A stretch of DNA of 64,000 nucleotides from Flagellimonas aequoris. GTDB taxonomy: Bacteria > Bacteroidota > Bacteroidia > Flavobacteriales > Flavobacteriaceae. Every line of letters starts with the position of its first letter. Position 1 is the stretch's first letter. Made by a program: the position numbers and the translations under genes. The notes under the pieces were generated by a model. It worked only from the letters and a program-made list of their open reading frames with translations. It did no database searches and was not told the DNA's origin. The DNA lies in contig NZ_QXFJ01000008.1 in NCBI RefSeq assembly GCF_003584165.1, positions 342,000-405,999 of the forward strand, in the 5' to 3' direction. Positions 26,932 through 35,184 of the stretch are shown here, in pieces.

Positions 26932-28002
26932 ATGAGAACCATTACATTTTACTTAGCGGCGTTCATTTTATTGCTCGTTTCCCATCAAATTAGGGGACAA
27001 GAAGATTATGAAAAAGAGGTGAGGATCCTTAAAATAGAAAAGGAACGCATCATCGAACAGGAAAAGGATGCCCTGAAACTGGAAGTTCGGGACATAAACC
27101 GACGATTGGAGAAGGGTGATATTTCCGAAGCAGAGGCTAGAATATTGAAAGAAGAAGTGGCCAAAAGAAGGGCCTTGAACATTGAGAACCGGGTGGCCAT
27201 TGTAGAAAACAAGATAGCCCTGCTTGAGCGGAATGAAGGGGAAATATTGACCTTGTCTGAGGTGGATACCTTAGAGAATGACCACATCAATCTGGGTATT
27301 ATGATCGATGGCAAACCGGCCGTTATCTTCAATTCCAATCGTTGGAAAAGGGATATAAAATACGACAGACGCACCTATTCCGATTTTGTATTCGCAGTAG
27401 GGTTGAACAATGCTGTGATCGAAGGGCAATCCCTGAACGATTCCCCTTATAAAATTGGTGGTAGCCGATTCTTTGAAATGGGCTGGCAGTGGCGTACAAG
27501 GGTCTTTGACCGTTCCAATTGGTTGCGATTCCATTACGGGATTTCCTTCCAGTTCAATGGCCTAAAACCTGATGACAATCAAATCTTTGTCCAAAACGGC
27601 AATCAAACCACTTTGGAGGAATTTGAATACGACTTGGACAAGGCCAAATTACGTATGGACAACCTGGTATTTCCCATTTATTTTGAATTTGGTCCATCAA
27701 GATTGAGAAAAACCGAACGCACCATTCGCTATTCCATTCATGACCAGTTCAGGGTCGGTATCGGTGGTTACGGCGGTTTCAACCTGGGTACCCGTCAAAA
27801 ATTGAAATATGTCGTGGACGGGGAACACATTAAGGACAAGCTAAAGCGTGACTACAATACCAGCGACCTCATTTATGGTGTCAGTGGCTATATCGGTTTT
27901 GATGGGGTGCTCCTATATATGAAATACGACCTTAATCCCATCTTTAAAGATGCAGACGTGAAACAGAACAATATTTCCTTGGGCCTTCGGTTCGATATTT
28001 AA
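26932..28002 (+). CDS. Outer-membrane beta-barrel protein with N-terminal coiled coil
   Basis: A 356-residue protein: signal peptide about 1-22 (HQIRGQ), a highly charged coiled-coil segment (about 25-105, RILKIEKERIIEQEKDALKL and following heptads), and then a C-terminal barrel-like domain (about 125-356) ending in the aromatic/hydrophobic NNISLGLRFDI typical of outer-membrane barrels. The coiled coil may cross the periplasm. It is the last gene of the sigma/membrane-protein operon and a natural target of that regulation. An in-frame TTG at 26893 lies inside the hairpin and would lack the signal peptide position, so the ATG at 26932 is preferred. Family not identified. Confidence 0.75.
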   Translation: MRTITFYLAAFILLLVSHQIRGQEDYEKEVRILKIEKERIIEQEKDALKLEVRDINRRLEKGDISEAEARILKEEVAKRRALNIENRVAIVENKIALLERNEGEILTLSEVDTLENDHINLGIMIDGKPAVIFNSNRWKRDIKYDRRTYSDFVFAVGLNNAVIEGQSLNDSPYKIGGSRFFEMGWQWRTRVFDRSNWLRFHYGISFQFNGLKPDDNQIFVQNGNQTTLEEFEYDLDKAKLRMDNLVFPIYFEFGPSRLRKTERTIRYSIHDQFRVGIGGYGGFNLGTRQKLKYVVDGEHIKDKLKRDYNTSDLIYGVSGYIGFDGVLLYMKYDLNPIFKDADVKQNNISLGLRFDI

Positions 28003-28025
28003 GAACCATATACACAAATGAAAGG

Positions 28026-28056
28026 CACGGTCGGTTAATGCTGACCGTGTTTTTTA
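28026..28056 (+). terminator. Intrinsic terminator of the ECF sigma operon
   Basis: CACGGTC (28026-28032) and GACCGTG (28043-28049) pair perfectly, extended by G-T pairs inside, and are followed by TTTTTT (28050-28055). It overlaps the end of the convergent zinc-ribbon gene. Confidence 0.8.
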
Positions 28057-28296
28057 GTTAGATAGGGCACGTTGCATTTCGGGAGTAAATTCCTCTTTGT
28101 AAAATACCCTTTTACAGTGCGAACATTCCGCATATTGGGCATTGTTGAGGGTAACCACAGGAATCCAGAACAAATGGGCATAATTGGGTTGGGATACCAC
28201 TGTTAAAGTACCTGTTTGTTGACAGTAGGGGCATGTCACATTTTGGAGCACCTTGGTTTCTTTTTTGCCTGGTCTGGTTCCGAAGAAAAGAATCAT
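28054..28296 (-). CDS. Small zinc-ribbon protein
   Basis: An 80-residue cytoplasmic protein with two Cys pairs, CPYC and CSHC, separated by about 35 residues, forming a probable zinc ribbon. The opening MILFFGTRPGKKETK and the tail CKRVFYKEEFTPEM are features I recall as conserved in Flavobacteriia homologues. The function is unknown. The ATG at 28296 is preferred over a GTG six codons upstream because the family starts with MIxFFG. Confidence 0.8.
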   Translation of the reverse strand: MILFFGTRPGKKETKVLQNVTCPYCQQTGTLTVVSQPNYAHLFWIPVVTLNNAQYAECSHCKRVFYKEEFTPEMQRALSN

Positions 28297-28332
28297 AGAA
28301 TAGGATTGTACCACAAAGATACTTAGTTTAAC

Positions 28333-28683
28333 CTATTCCCGTGTTGGCAAATCGAGTTCAAGCCGTTTGACTTCATTTCTCCAGCCCGCTTTATAGTCAC
28401 GGTCCACATAGTAAATGATAAGGTCGGCCTTATAATCGCGATCTACAAAAAACACAGTAAAATCAGCCTTAAAATCCCCATCGGTAAAAAACCATAGACC
28501 TTTATTATCTTTTGCCTTGTAATCCCGATCCACTTTATGGACTAATAGATCGGCCTTGTAATCGCGGTCCGCTATAAAGATCAGGAAATCAGCCTTAAAG
28601 TCTCCATTCACCTCAAAAACACGTTGGGCCTTTAGGGTTGTGGTACATAAAACTAGGGTAAGAATTGGAATTATTTTTCTCAT
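28333..28683 (-). CDS. Secreted 13-residue-repeat protein (DUF6150-like)
   Basis: A 116-residue protein with a signal peptide (1-20, TTTLKAQ) and six copies of [DN][RG]D[YF]KA at residues 26-31, 39-44, 52-57, 68-73, 81-86 and 94-99. Spacing is exactly 13 residues except for one 16-residue step around NKGLWFFTDG. Alternating hydrophobic residues between the copies (FLIFIA, LLVHKV, FTVFFV, LIIYYV) suggest repeated beta strands. I believe it belongs to the DUF6150 group of short-repeat proteins; no function is known. The ATG at 28683 places the signal peptide correctly. Confidence 0.8.
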   Translation of the reverse strand: MRKIIPILTLVLCTTTLKAQRVFEVNGDFKADFLIFIADRDYKADLLVHKVDRDYKAKDNKGLWFFTDGDFKADFTVFFVDRDYKADLIIYYVDRDYKAGWRNEVKRLELDLPTRE

Positions 28684-28801
28684 AATGAAGTATTTGAAAC
28701 AAAGTTTGTGCCATGATATCTTCTTGAGATTGAGAAAGTGCAAAATAAGAAAACAATAGTTTATTTGAAATATTTTCTACATTCGCGCACATTTTGAATC
28801 G

Positions 28802-29431
28802 TTGAAAGCCTACCATAGCTTGGAGAATTGGTTGTCCTGGATGGATGAGATCTCCGATAAGGATTATGTGGTCATCGACCATTTTTTTCGGGAAGAGCTA
28901 TATGCTGAAATCCGCTCGTTCTTTCTTTCAAAACTCTCCAGTTTTAAGGAGGCAGGGATCGGTGTGGATTCCGATAACCAGATCAACTCAAAGATTCGGG
29001 GTGATTTTACCTATTGGTTGGACCGAAAAAGGGATGCCGATCTTCAAAATTTTTGGGAACTGCTCGATGAAATCATCCAAATGTTCAACCGATATTGCTA
29101 TTTGAGTTTGTCCGGGTACGAGTTCCATTTGGCACACTATCCTTCGGGGGGGCATTACGACAAACATCTGGATCAATTTGAAAACCGAAACAACAGGATG
29201 ATCTCTGTAGTCATCTACCTTAATGAAGGTTGGCAACAAGGGGATGGGGGAGAGCTGGAGATCTTTGAAAAGGATGGTTCCAGTTTTTTGGTGGAACCTT
29301 TGGCCATGCGGTGTGTCATGTTCAAAAGCGCAGAGGTGCCCCATGCCGTATTGCAGGCCAACAAAAGTCGTTTCAGCTTAACAGGCTGGTTGTTGTACCA
29401 ACCTTCAGCCTTGGGGAAATTCTTTGGATAG
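28802..29431 (+). CDS. 2-oxoglutarate/Fe(II)-dependent oxygenase (prolyl 4-hydroxylase-like)
   Basis: A 209-residue cupin-fold oxygenase. The metal motif HYDKHLD (H-x-D type) lies in PSGGHYDKHLDQFENRNNR, the second His is in VPHAVLQ and the 2-oxoglutarate-binding Arg in NKSRFSLTGWL. Related proteins hydroxylate prolyl residues of translation factors or other proteins; the substrate is not known. The start is TTG at 28802; an internal ATG (MDEISDKDY) is also possible. Confidence 0.85.
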   Translation: MKAYHSLENWLSWMDEISDKDYVVIDHFFREELYAEIRSFFLSKLSSFKEAGIGVDSDNQINSKIRGDFTYWLDRKRDADLQNFWELLDEIIQMFNRYCYLSLSGYEFHLAHYPSGGHYDKHLDQFENRNNRMISVVIYLNEGWQQGDGGELEIFEKDGSSFLVEPLAMRCVMFKSAEVPHAVLQANKSRFSLTGWLLYQPSALGKFFG

Positions 29432-29433
29432 TT

Positions 29434-29742
29434 TTACCCCTTTTTTATGGGTATTTTTTGAATGAGTTCTACATTTTGGCCATGTTCTGCACTGTAGGAC
29501 ATCACTAGAGTGCCTTTGGTGCCATCATTGGCCTCAATGGTGAAAACAGTGGCTTGGTCATCTGGGTTGGTCATCCCTTCAAAGCGATAGGTATCTATGA
29601 TTTTTAACTCGCCCGGCTGATATTCCTTTTTGGAGTAGAGGGCCTTTATACTATTTTCCTTCGCTTCAAAGTCTTCTGTGTATCCTTCTTGGGTAAGGGT
29701 GTTCACTGCTTCGGATAGGGTATCGAAATTATGTTTGTCCAT
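29434..29742 (-). CDS. Small conserved protein of unknown function
   Basis: A 102-residue soluble protein (HNFDTLSEAVNTLTQEGYTEDF, then YSKKEYQPGELKIIDTYRFEGMTNPDDQATVF). Homologues in Bacteroidota databases often carry the name phosphoribosylpyrophosphate synthetase, but no PRPP synthetase motif is visible and the length is far too short, so that name should not be trusted. It overlaps the 3' end of the flavodoxin gene by 14 bases, implying one transcript. Confidence 0.75.
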   Translation of the reverse strand: MDKHNFDTLSEAVNTLTQEGYTEDFEAKENSIKALYSKKEYQPGELKIIDTYRFEGMTNPDDQATVFTIEANDGTKGTLVMSYSAEHGQNVELIQKIPIKKG

Positions 29743-30280
29743 TGGAATTGATTTTCAGATGATTGGAGAATTGTGATACTTGATTTTTCACTTTTGTCCA
29801 GTTTGTATATTCATAGTCTTTGTTGATATCGATGGGGCCATCTTCTTTTTTTGCAATGGAGCGCATCGTTATCTTCTTAAGATAATCATATTTTGTGAAT
29901 TTTAATGCTCCGGCGATATGCCAAATTTCAACAGCATTCCAACTACTGTCTATTAGGAACTTTTTTGCAATTTGGTCAATTTCATGTTGCTTCTCTGGCA
30001 AATCGGATATGATGGCCATGCTTACCGAAAAAAAGCCGGTTATTTTTTTATTGAGTACCTCAACATTATTTTTTATATATCCCCTTATGGAAGGGTTATA
30101 GGTGTTGAGATGAATGGAACTCCCAATTAAAATAGCGTCGAAGCTATCCGGCGTAGGAGGGTTTTTGGAGGCATTTGCAAGTACTACCTTGTGGTTTTCC
30201 TTTTGAAGAAGCTCTTCCATAAAATGGGCTATTTTAGTGGTTTGCCCCTCCATGGTACCGTAAACGATTAAAATTTTCAT
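29729..30280 (-). CDS. Flavodoxin-domain protein (HemG-like)
   Basis: A 183-residue FMN-binding flavodoxin-like protein. The phosphate loop is YGTMEGQTTKIA (about 6-17), with GSSIHLNTYNPSIRGYI and FFSVSMAI segments matching the menaquinone-dependent protoporphyrinogen oxidase (HemG) group. HemG activity is possible but not certain: other flavodoxins share the loop. It is followed by and overlaps the 102-residue unknown gene. Confidence 0.8.
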   Translation of the reverse strand: MKILIVYGTMEGQTTKIAHFMEELLQKENHKVVLANASKNPPTPDSFDAILIGSSIHLNTYNPSIRGYIKNNVEVLNKKITGFFSVSMAIISDLPEKQHEIDQIAKKFLIDSSWNAVEIWHIAGALKFTKYDYLKKITMRSIAKKEDGPIDINKDYEYTNWTKVKNQVSQFSNHLKINSNGQT

Positions 30281-30365
30281 GTTTTTAGGATGGTTTTACT
30301 ATCCTAAAGGCACGTAATATTTGTTGGGATTCATATGATTAAAGTCAGTATACCACGTTTGGGAG

Positions 30366-32189
30366 TTAAAATTTTCCACCCACAATGGGCAAGGTAAGTT
30401 CGGTTCCATCCAGATCAACCGTTAATTCGGTGCCAGGCTCTGGCCAAAGTGTAAATTCCTTGTCGCTGGAAAAAATCATCAAACCGATCTGTTGCCCTTT
30501 GGGAATGATTTGGTCATCGGGCATCAAGCTGAATTCCATTTCATAAAACTTGTTGGGCACTAAAGGCTCACTTTGGGTAATCGACTTATAGTTCTGTGGA
30601 TCGGCCCAACCACGGGTAATGATATTGTCCGTAATTTTTGAGCTGCGTCCTTCGTTCCAAGGTAAAGAAACCAGCCATACGGACAGGTTCGCAGCTGGTT
30701 TGCTACTGGCCAATTTAATTTTGATCTTGGCTATTCCGGAAATATGGACGTCCTCTGATAAAATTGGGGTCACATAAAGCAACCGATGATTGGTGGATTC
30801 TGCTTGGGCCAGACTGGAACCACTGAAAGAATAGTTGTCCACCAAGGTTTCCATGCCTTGCTTGGCAGGTTTTTGAGTGCTTAAGGCTCCTTTTTCCGGA
30901 GCTCCTTTGGTAAGGTAAAAAGTAACGTCGGATGCATCGGGATTAGGATAATCTTTATATGGAGTTGGGTTGTCCCGTGCATCGTTCTCGCGAACGATCC
31001 ACGCTTTTGGGTCGTTTTGCACCCCATTTTCTACCCCGAATAAGTAATGGGTGAACCAACGGTTCATCATGGAAATGGGAGGTGGTCCCCCATGACCATT
31101 TTGGTGATAGTATATCTGGACAGGCAGTCCCATTTCCCTTGCTTTGTTATAAATGCGATAGCTGTGTTCGGGCATCACGTTCCAGTCGTTGAATCCGTGA
31201 GACATCAATAAGGCGGCTTTCATGGGTTTCATGTCGTTGAGGTAGTCCCTTCCTGCCCAAAAATCGTTATAATCACCGGTAATGCGGTCTTGGCCATTTT
31301 TCATTTCCGTATCTCGAATCATTTTGTTGCTCCATGCCCTTTTGGATTCGTCCCCACTATGGATAAAATCATAGAGCACATCAATATCTTCGCCTAAATA
31401 ACCGCCTGGTGAACGTACCAACCCATTAGATCGGTAGTAGTGATAGTAGGAGGTGTTGGGTGCAATGGGAATGATGGCTTCCAGGCCTTTTACCCCTGTT
31501 GTGGCCGCCGCGAGTGGTAGAGTTCCATTATAACTTGTACCTGTCATACCCACTTTGCCCGTGGACCAAAATGCTTTCACTTCCTCATTGCCATTGCGTT
31601 CGGTATATCCCTTGGCACGACCGCACAACCAATCGATGACGGCCTTCGGGGCCAAGGATTCATTGTCTCCCCCAACCGTCGGCGAACCATCGGACAATCC
31701 TGTACCTGGGGATGATGAATGCACTACAATATAGCCTCTGGGCAACCAAGTCTGTATTTGGGAATTGGAAATGATGGGGCGCTCCCCGATTCGGGTTACT
31801 TCCGGATGTTGTCTAGGCCTGCCAAGTTCCCCGAGTTCGTGTTTTACGTCCCAAAAAATATCGGCGTCTAGTCCAGCGGTACCGGCATAATAAGGGCTGG
31901 ACTCATAGACCACGGGAAGTTTAAGGCCTTCGGTTTCGGTTTGCACAGGTCGTGTGACATCTACGTGCATGCGGTCCAGTTTGCCATCCCCGTCGGAATC
32001 GAACTCGGTCTCAACCCAAAGGTCTTCCCTAATCCAATTGTCCGGATTGGCAAAGGCTTCTACCACCTGGGCCTCACCATTCATGAAAACGGGTTCTGCC
32101 TTTTCGGCCATTTGTGCATATACATTGGCCATGGTGGCCAAAACGAACGTGGTCCACATCGATATGTTCCTGAAACTTTTATGTATCAT
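30366..32189 (-). CDS. Secreted S15 family X-Pro dipeptidyl-peptidase
   Basis: A 607-residue serine peptidase that probably releases X-Pro dipeptides outside the cytoplasm. A signal peptide is present (about 1-25, ATMANVYAQ). The nucleophile lies in GMTGTSYNG, the Asp in HGFNDWNVMPEH and the His in YYHQNGHGG. The C-terminal jelly-roll (about 425-600) is the usual S15 non-catalytic domain. It is divergent from dnaG across a 162-base gap in which I see no clear operator. Confidence 0.92.
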   Translation of the reverse strand: MIHKSFRNISMWTTFVLATMANVYAQMAEKAEPVFMNGEAQVVEAFANPDNWIREDLWVETEFDSDGDGKLDRMHVDVTRPVQTETEGLKLPVVYESSPYYAGTAGLDADIFWDVKHELGELGRPRQHPEVTRIGERPIISNSQIQTWLPRGYIVVHSSSPGTGLSDGSPTVGGDNESLAPKAVIDWLCGRAKGYTERNGNEEVKAFWSTGKVGMTGTSYNGTLPLAAATTGVKGLEAIIPIAPNTSYYHYYRSNGLVRSPGGYLGEDIDVLYDFIHSGDESKRAWSNKMIRDTEMKNGQDRITGDYNDFWAGRDYLNDMKPMKAALLMSHGFNDWNVMPEHSYRIYNKAREMGLPVQIYYHQNGHGGPPPISMMNRWFTHYLFGVENGVQNDPKAWIVRENDARDNPTPYKDYPNPDASDVTFYLTKGAPEKGALSTQKPAKQGMETLVDNYSFSGSSLAQAESTNHRLLYVTPILSEDVHISGIAKIKIKLASSKPAANLSVWLVSLPWNEGRSSKITDNIITRGWADPQNYKSITQSEPLVPNKFYEMEFSLMPDDQIIPKGQQIGLMIFSSDKEFTLWPEPGTELTVDLDGTELTLPIVGGKF

Positions 32190-32351
32190 GAATCTAATTT
32201 TTAGCTACTTTCTTTGGGTGCAACAATAAGAAAGATTGTCACAAGGTCCAATCAGCTCCTAAGTTACTAAATCTTGAAGGGGAAACTTGGTATTGGATTC
32301 CCCAAAACTTTGTTTTTATTTACCTTTAACAGCTAGTTTAACACATCGCAC

Positions 32352-34331
32352 TTGATTTCAAAGACCACTATAGACCAAGTTTACGAAACCGCCCGGGTAG
32401 AAGAGGTGATAGGGGATTTTGTGCAGTTAAAAAAGTCGGGGTCTAATTTTAAGGGACTCAGCCCCTTTACCGATGAACGTACCCCAAGTTTTATGGTATC
32501 CCCGGTAAAACAGATCTGGAAGGATTTCAGTAGTGGAAAAGGGGGCAACGTGGTGGCTTTTTTGATGGAACATGAACATTTTACGTATCCCGAAGCCATA
32601 AAATATCTGGCCAAAAAGTACAATATCGAGATTGACGAGACCGAACAGACCAGTGAAGAAAAGGAGCAGGCCAACGAGCGGGAAAGTATGTACCTGGTCT
32701 CGGAATATGCCCAAAAATATTTTGAACAGACCCTGTGGGATACTGAGCCGGGGAAGGCCATTGGTCTGACCTATTTCAAGGAGCGCGGTTTTACGGATGG
32801 GACCATCAAAAAATTCGGGTTGGGGTATAGCTTGGATCAATGGGAGGCGTTTACCCAAAGCGCTCTGGATGAAGGGTATCAGTTGGAGTTTTTGGAGAAA
32901 ACTGGACTTACCATCGTAAAGGAGCAAACAGGTGGTGAAACCAAAAAGTTCGATCGTTTCAAAGGAAGGGTCATGTTTCCCATCCATTCCATGAGCGGAA
33001 GGGTGTTGGGATTTGGCGGACGTATTTTGACCAACGATAAAAAAGCGGCCAAGTATCTGAACTCCCCCGAAAGTGATATTTACCATAAGAGTAAGGTGCT
33101 GTATGGGATCTATTACGCCAAGCAGGCCATTGCTAAAGAAGATAACTGTTATTTGGTGGAAGGGTATACCGATGTAATCCAGATGTACCAACGTGGAGTG
33201 GAAAACGTAGTCTCTTCGAGCGGTACGGCCTTGACCCCGGAACAAATACGCTTGATCAATAGGCTTACCAAGAACATAACGGTACTTTTTGATGGGGATG
33301 CTGCGGGATTGCGCGCCTCACTTCGTGGTATCGATTTGATATTGGAACAGGGAATGAACGTGAAGGTGTGCACCTTTCCCGAAGGAGAGGACCCCGATAG
33401 TTTTTCCAAGAGCAATACCTATGAAGATCTGGTACTTTATTTGGAAGAAAACGCCAAGGATTTTATCCAGTTCAAAACATCATTATTGGTCAAAGAAGCT
33501 GCCAATGATCCTATTAAGCGTGCCGATACCATTCGGGATATCGTAAACAGTATCAGTAAAATACCGGACCGAATCCAAAAAGAGGTCTACATTCAGGAAT
33601 GCGCCAAGATCATGCAGATTTCCGAAGAGGTGCTGTACAATACCTTGGCACAAATCAATAAGAAAGAGGTAAATGAGGCTTCCAAAAAAATAAAGCAGGA
33701 GCAAAAGGTCTTTGAAGTGGTCAAGAACGACCCAGTGGTCGAAAAGGTCAATATTGAAGACGAACATGAGAAGGAAATTCTAAAAATTCTTATTGAATTT
33801 GGTAATGAAAAGTTATCAATTGAAGAAATTTATTTTGATAAGGAGATTGGTGAGGAGTACACTGAAACCGTTGAGAGAAGTGTTGCCGAAAAGCTTTACC
33901 TTGATCTTCAAGAAGACGAAATAGAGTTTGCAAATCCAATATTTAAAGAAACATATTTACTATTAATTGATCAATTTTTAAATAAAGAATCATTTGATTT
34001 TGCCCATTTTGTGAGTTCTTCCCCTAAAGGCGTTTCAAATGTAATTGCTGATTTAGATAGTGTGGAGAATAGATATCAATTACATGATTGGAAAAGAAGG
34101 GAGATTTACCCAAAAAGCAAGAAGGATGATTTAGAAAGAAGGGTTCAACAAATTGTTATTTCAATTAGATTGAAACTAGTAAGTGACTTAATGGTATCAC
34201 TTTTAGAAAATGCTTCCAAAACTGAGACAAATAGAAATGAGATGGAAGAAGCGCGTGATTATTACGAGTTGAAAAAAAGATTAGCACAAAAAAGTGCATT
34301 GGTTTTAAAAGATTTTGGGTCTCTTTCATAA
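32352..34331 (+). CDS. dnaG: DNA primase DnaG lacking the usual zinc ligands
   Basis: Synthesises RNA primers at the replication fork. The 659-residue protein has the N-terminal primase domain, a TOPRIM domain (EGYTDVIQMYQRG and LFDGDAAGLRAS) and a C-terminal helicase-binding region. The CHC2 zinc ribbon fold is present (KGLSPFTDERTPSF to KDFSSGKGG), but its four ligands Cys, His, Cys, Cys are replaced by Ser37, Thr40, Asp58 and Ser61. I recall the same loss in other Flavobacteriia. The last 550 bases are much more A+T-rich than the rest (13 G+C of 60 in 33961-34020 against 28 of 60 in 33001-33060). The start is TTG at 32352. Confidence 0.95.
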   Translation: MISKTTIDQVYETARVEEVIGDFVQLKKSGSNFKGLSPFTDERTPSFMVSPVKQIWKDFSSGKGGNVVAFLMEHEHFTYPEAIKYLAKKYNIEIDETEQTSEEKEQANERESMYLVSEYAQKYFEQTLWDTEPGKAIGLTYFKERGFTDGTIKKFGLGYSLDQWEAFTQSALDEGYQLEFLEKTGLTIVKEQTGGETKKFDRFKGRVMFPIHSMSGRVLGFGGRILTNDKKAAKYLNSPESDIYHKSKVLYGIYYAKQAIAKEDNCYLVEGYTDVIQMYQRGVENVVSSSGTALTPEQIRLINRLTKNITVLFDGDAAGLRASLRGIDLILEQGMNVKVCTFPEGEDPDSFSKSNTYEDLVLYLEENAKDFIQFKTSLLVKEAANDPIKRADTIRDIVNSISKIPDRIQKEVYIQECAKIMQISEEVLYNTLAQINKKEVNEASKKIKQEQKVFEVVKNDPVVEKVNIEDEHEKEILKILIEFGNEKLSIEEIYFDKEIGEEYTETVERSVAEKLYLDLQEDEIEFANPIFKETYLLLIDQFLNKESFDFAHFVSSSPKGVSNVIADLDSVENRYQLHDWKRREIYPKSKKDDLERRVQQIVISIRLKLVSDLMVSLLENASKTETNRNEMEEARDYYELKKRLAQKSALVLKDFGSLS

Positions 34332-34332
34332 A

Positions 34333-34365
34333 TAAAAAAATCCCTTTCAAAACCGTTGAAAGGGA
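34333..34365 (-). terminator. Intrinsic terminator of the response regulator gene
   Basis: TCCCTTTCAA (34341-34350) and TTGAAAGGGA (34356-34365) form a perfect ten-base stem. Read on the minus strand it is followed by a run of Ts (34334-34340), so it serves the response regulator rather than dnaG. Confidence 0.8.
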
Positions 34366-34394
34366 CTTACTATAGTTGGTTTGGTTGGGTATTC

Positions 34395-35024
34395 TTAATA
34401 CAATTCCAAGGCTTTTGCCTGTTGTAACAGATCCACCAAATTGTCCACGTTCAACTTTTTCATCAAACGGGCCTTATAGGTGCTTACGGTTTTCTCGTTC
34501 AGATTAAGACCTTCTGCAACTTCCTTGTTTCGTTTACCACTGGCCAAGAGTTTCAATACCTCAACTTCTCGCGAAGACAGTTTTCTGAAGAATCTTCTTG
34601 GTTTTTGGGTGCCTTCATCAAAGGCTAGGCGTTGTGCCAGTTCATTGGTAATGAACATATTACCCTCGCTTACCTTTTTCACTGCGGTGACAATGTAGTC
34701 CAAATCAGCGGTTTTGGACAAGTAACCGTATGCACCTGCACGTATGGTACTCAAGGCGTACACATCTTCAGATTGACCACTGTACATTAAGGTCCTGATG
34801 TCGGGAAATTCCAATTTCATTTTTCGAAGGGTGGCGATTCCATTGATTTCGGGAATGTCCATTTCCAAAATGACTACATCGGGGGAAACGTTTTTTAAAG
34901 CTTGGAAAAGCTCTGCGGTGGTTGATACATCTGCAATGATTTCAATATCAGGACTGGATTCAAGTACCTTTTTAATCCCCAGCCTTACTACAGGATGGTT
35001 GTCTGCGATCAATACTTTTATCAT
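34395..35024 (-). CDS. NarL/FixJ-type response regulator with Glu at the phosphoacceptor site
   Basis: A 209-residue protein with a receiver domain (1-120) and a LuxR HTH (about 145-205, LSSREVEVLKLLASGKRNKEVAEGL then KTVSTYKARLMKKL). In VVILEMDIPEING the usual Asp, four residues before the conserved Pro58, is Glu54, and the acidic pocket reads ADNHP with one Asp only. The conserved Lys (GYLSK, 104) remains. A Glu there often mimics the phosphorylated state, so the protein may be always active and independent of a kinase. No histidine kinase gene is adjacent. Targets unknown. Confidence 0.9.
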   Translation of the reverse strand: MIKVLIADNHPVVRLGIKKVLESSPDIEIIADVSTTAELFQALKNVSPDVVILEMDIPEINGIATLRKMKLEFPDIRTLMYSGQSEDVYALSTIRAGAYGYLSKTADLDYIVTAVKKVSEGNMFITNELAQRLAFDEGTQKPRRFFRKLSSREVEVLKLLASGKRNKEVAEGLNLNEKTVSTYKARLMKKLNVDNLVDLLQQAKALELY

Positions 35025-35125
35025 TCGCTTAAATAATTAATTCGTGTTTGGTTAGTGTTGTGCAACTTGCGCAGCATAGCAGGCAAGATAACAATTTGCT
35101 GCCGTAAAACTGTAACTTTTTTCTT

Positions 35126-35155
35126 AAAACCATAGTTTTTCTATGGTTTTTTTCG
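35126..35155. terminator. Hairpin terminator between nadE and the response regulator
   Basis: AAAACCATAG (35126-35135) and CTATGGTTTT (35141-35150), loop TTTTT, with T tracts on both strands. nadE reads into it on the minus strand. Confidence 0.7.
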
Positions 35156-35184
35156 TTTTAGACCGGGGTTTTATGGTTGAAAGG

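Noticed and set aside
28333..28620. Short regular repeats that could suggest a CRISPR-like array
   Set aside because: The period is 39 bases but it follows codons of a protein repeat, the units differ in sequence, and there are no unique spacers.
29434..29742. PRPP synthetase, the usual database name for this small protein
   Set aside because: At 102 residues with no PRPP-binding motif it cannot be that enzyme.
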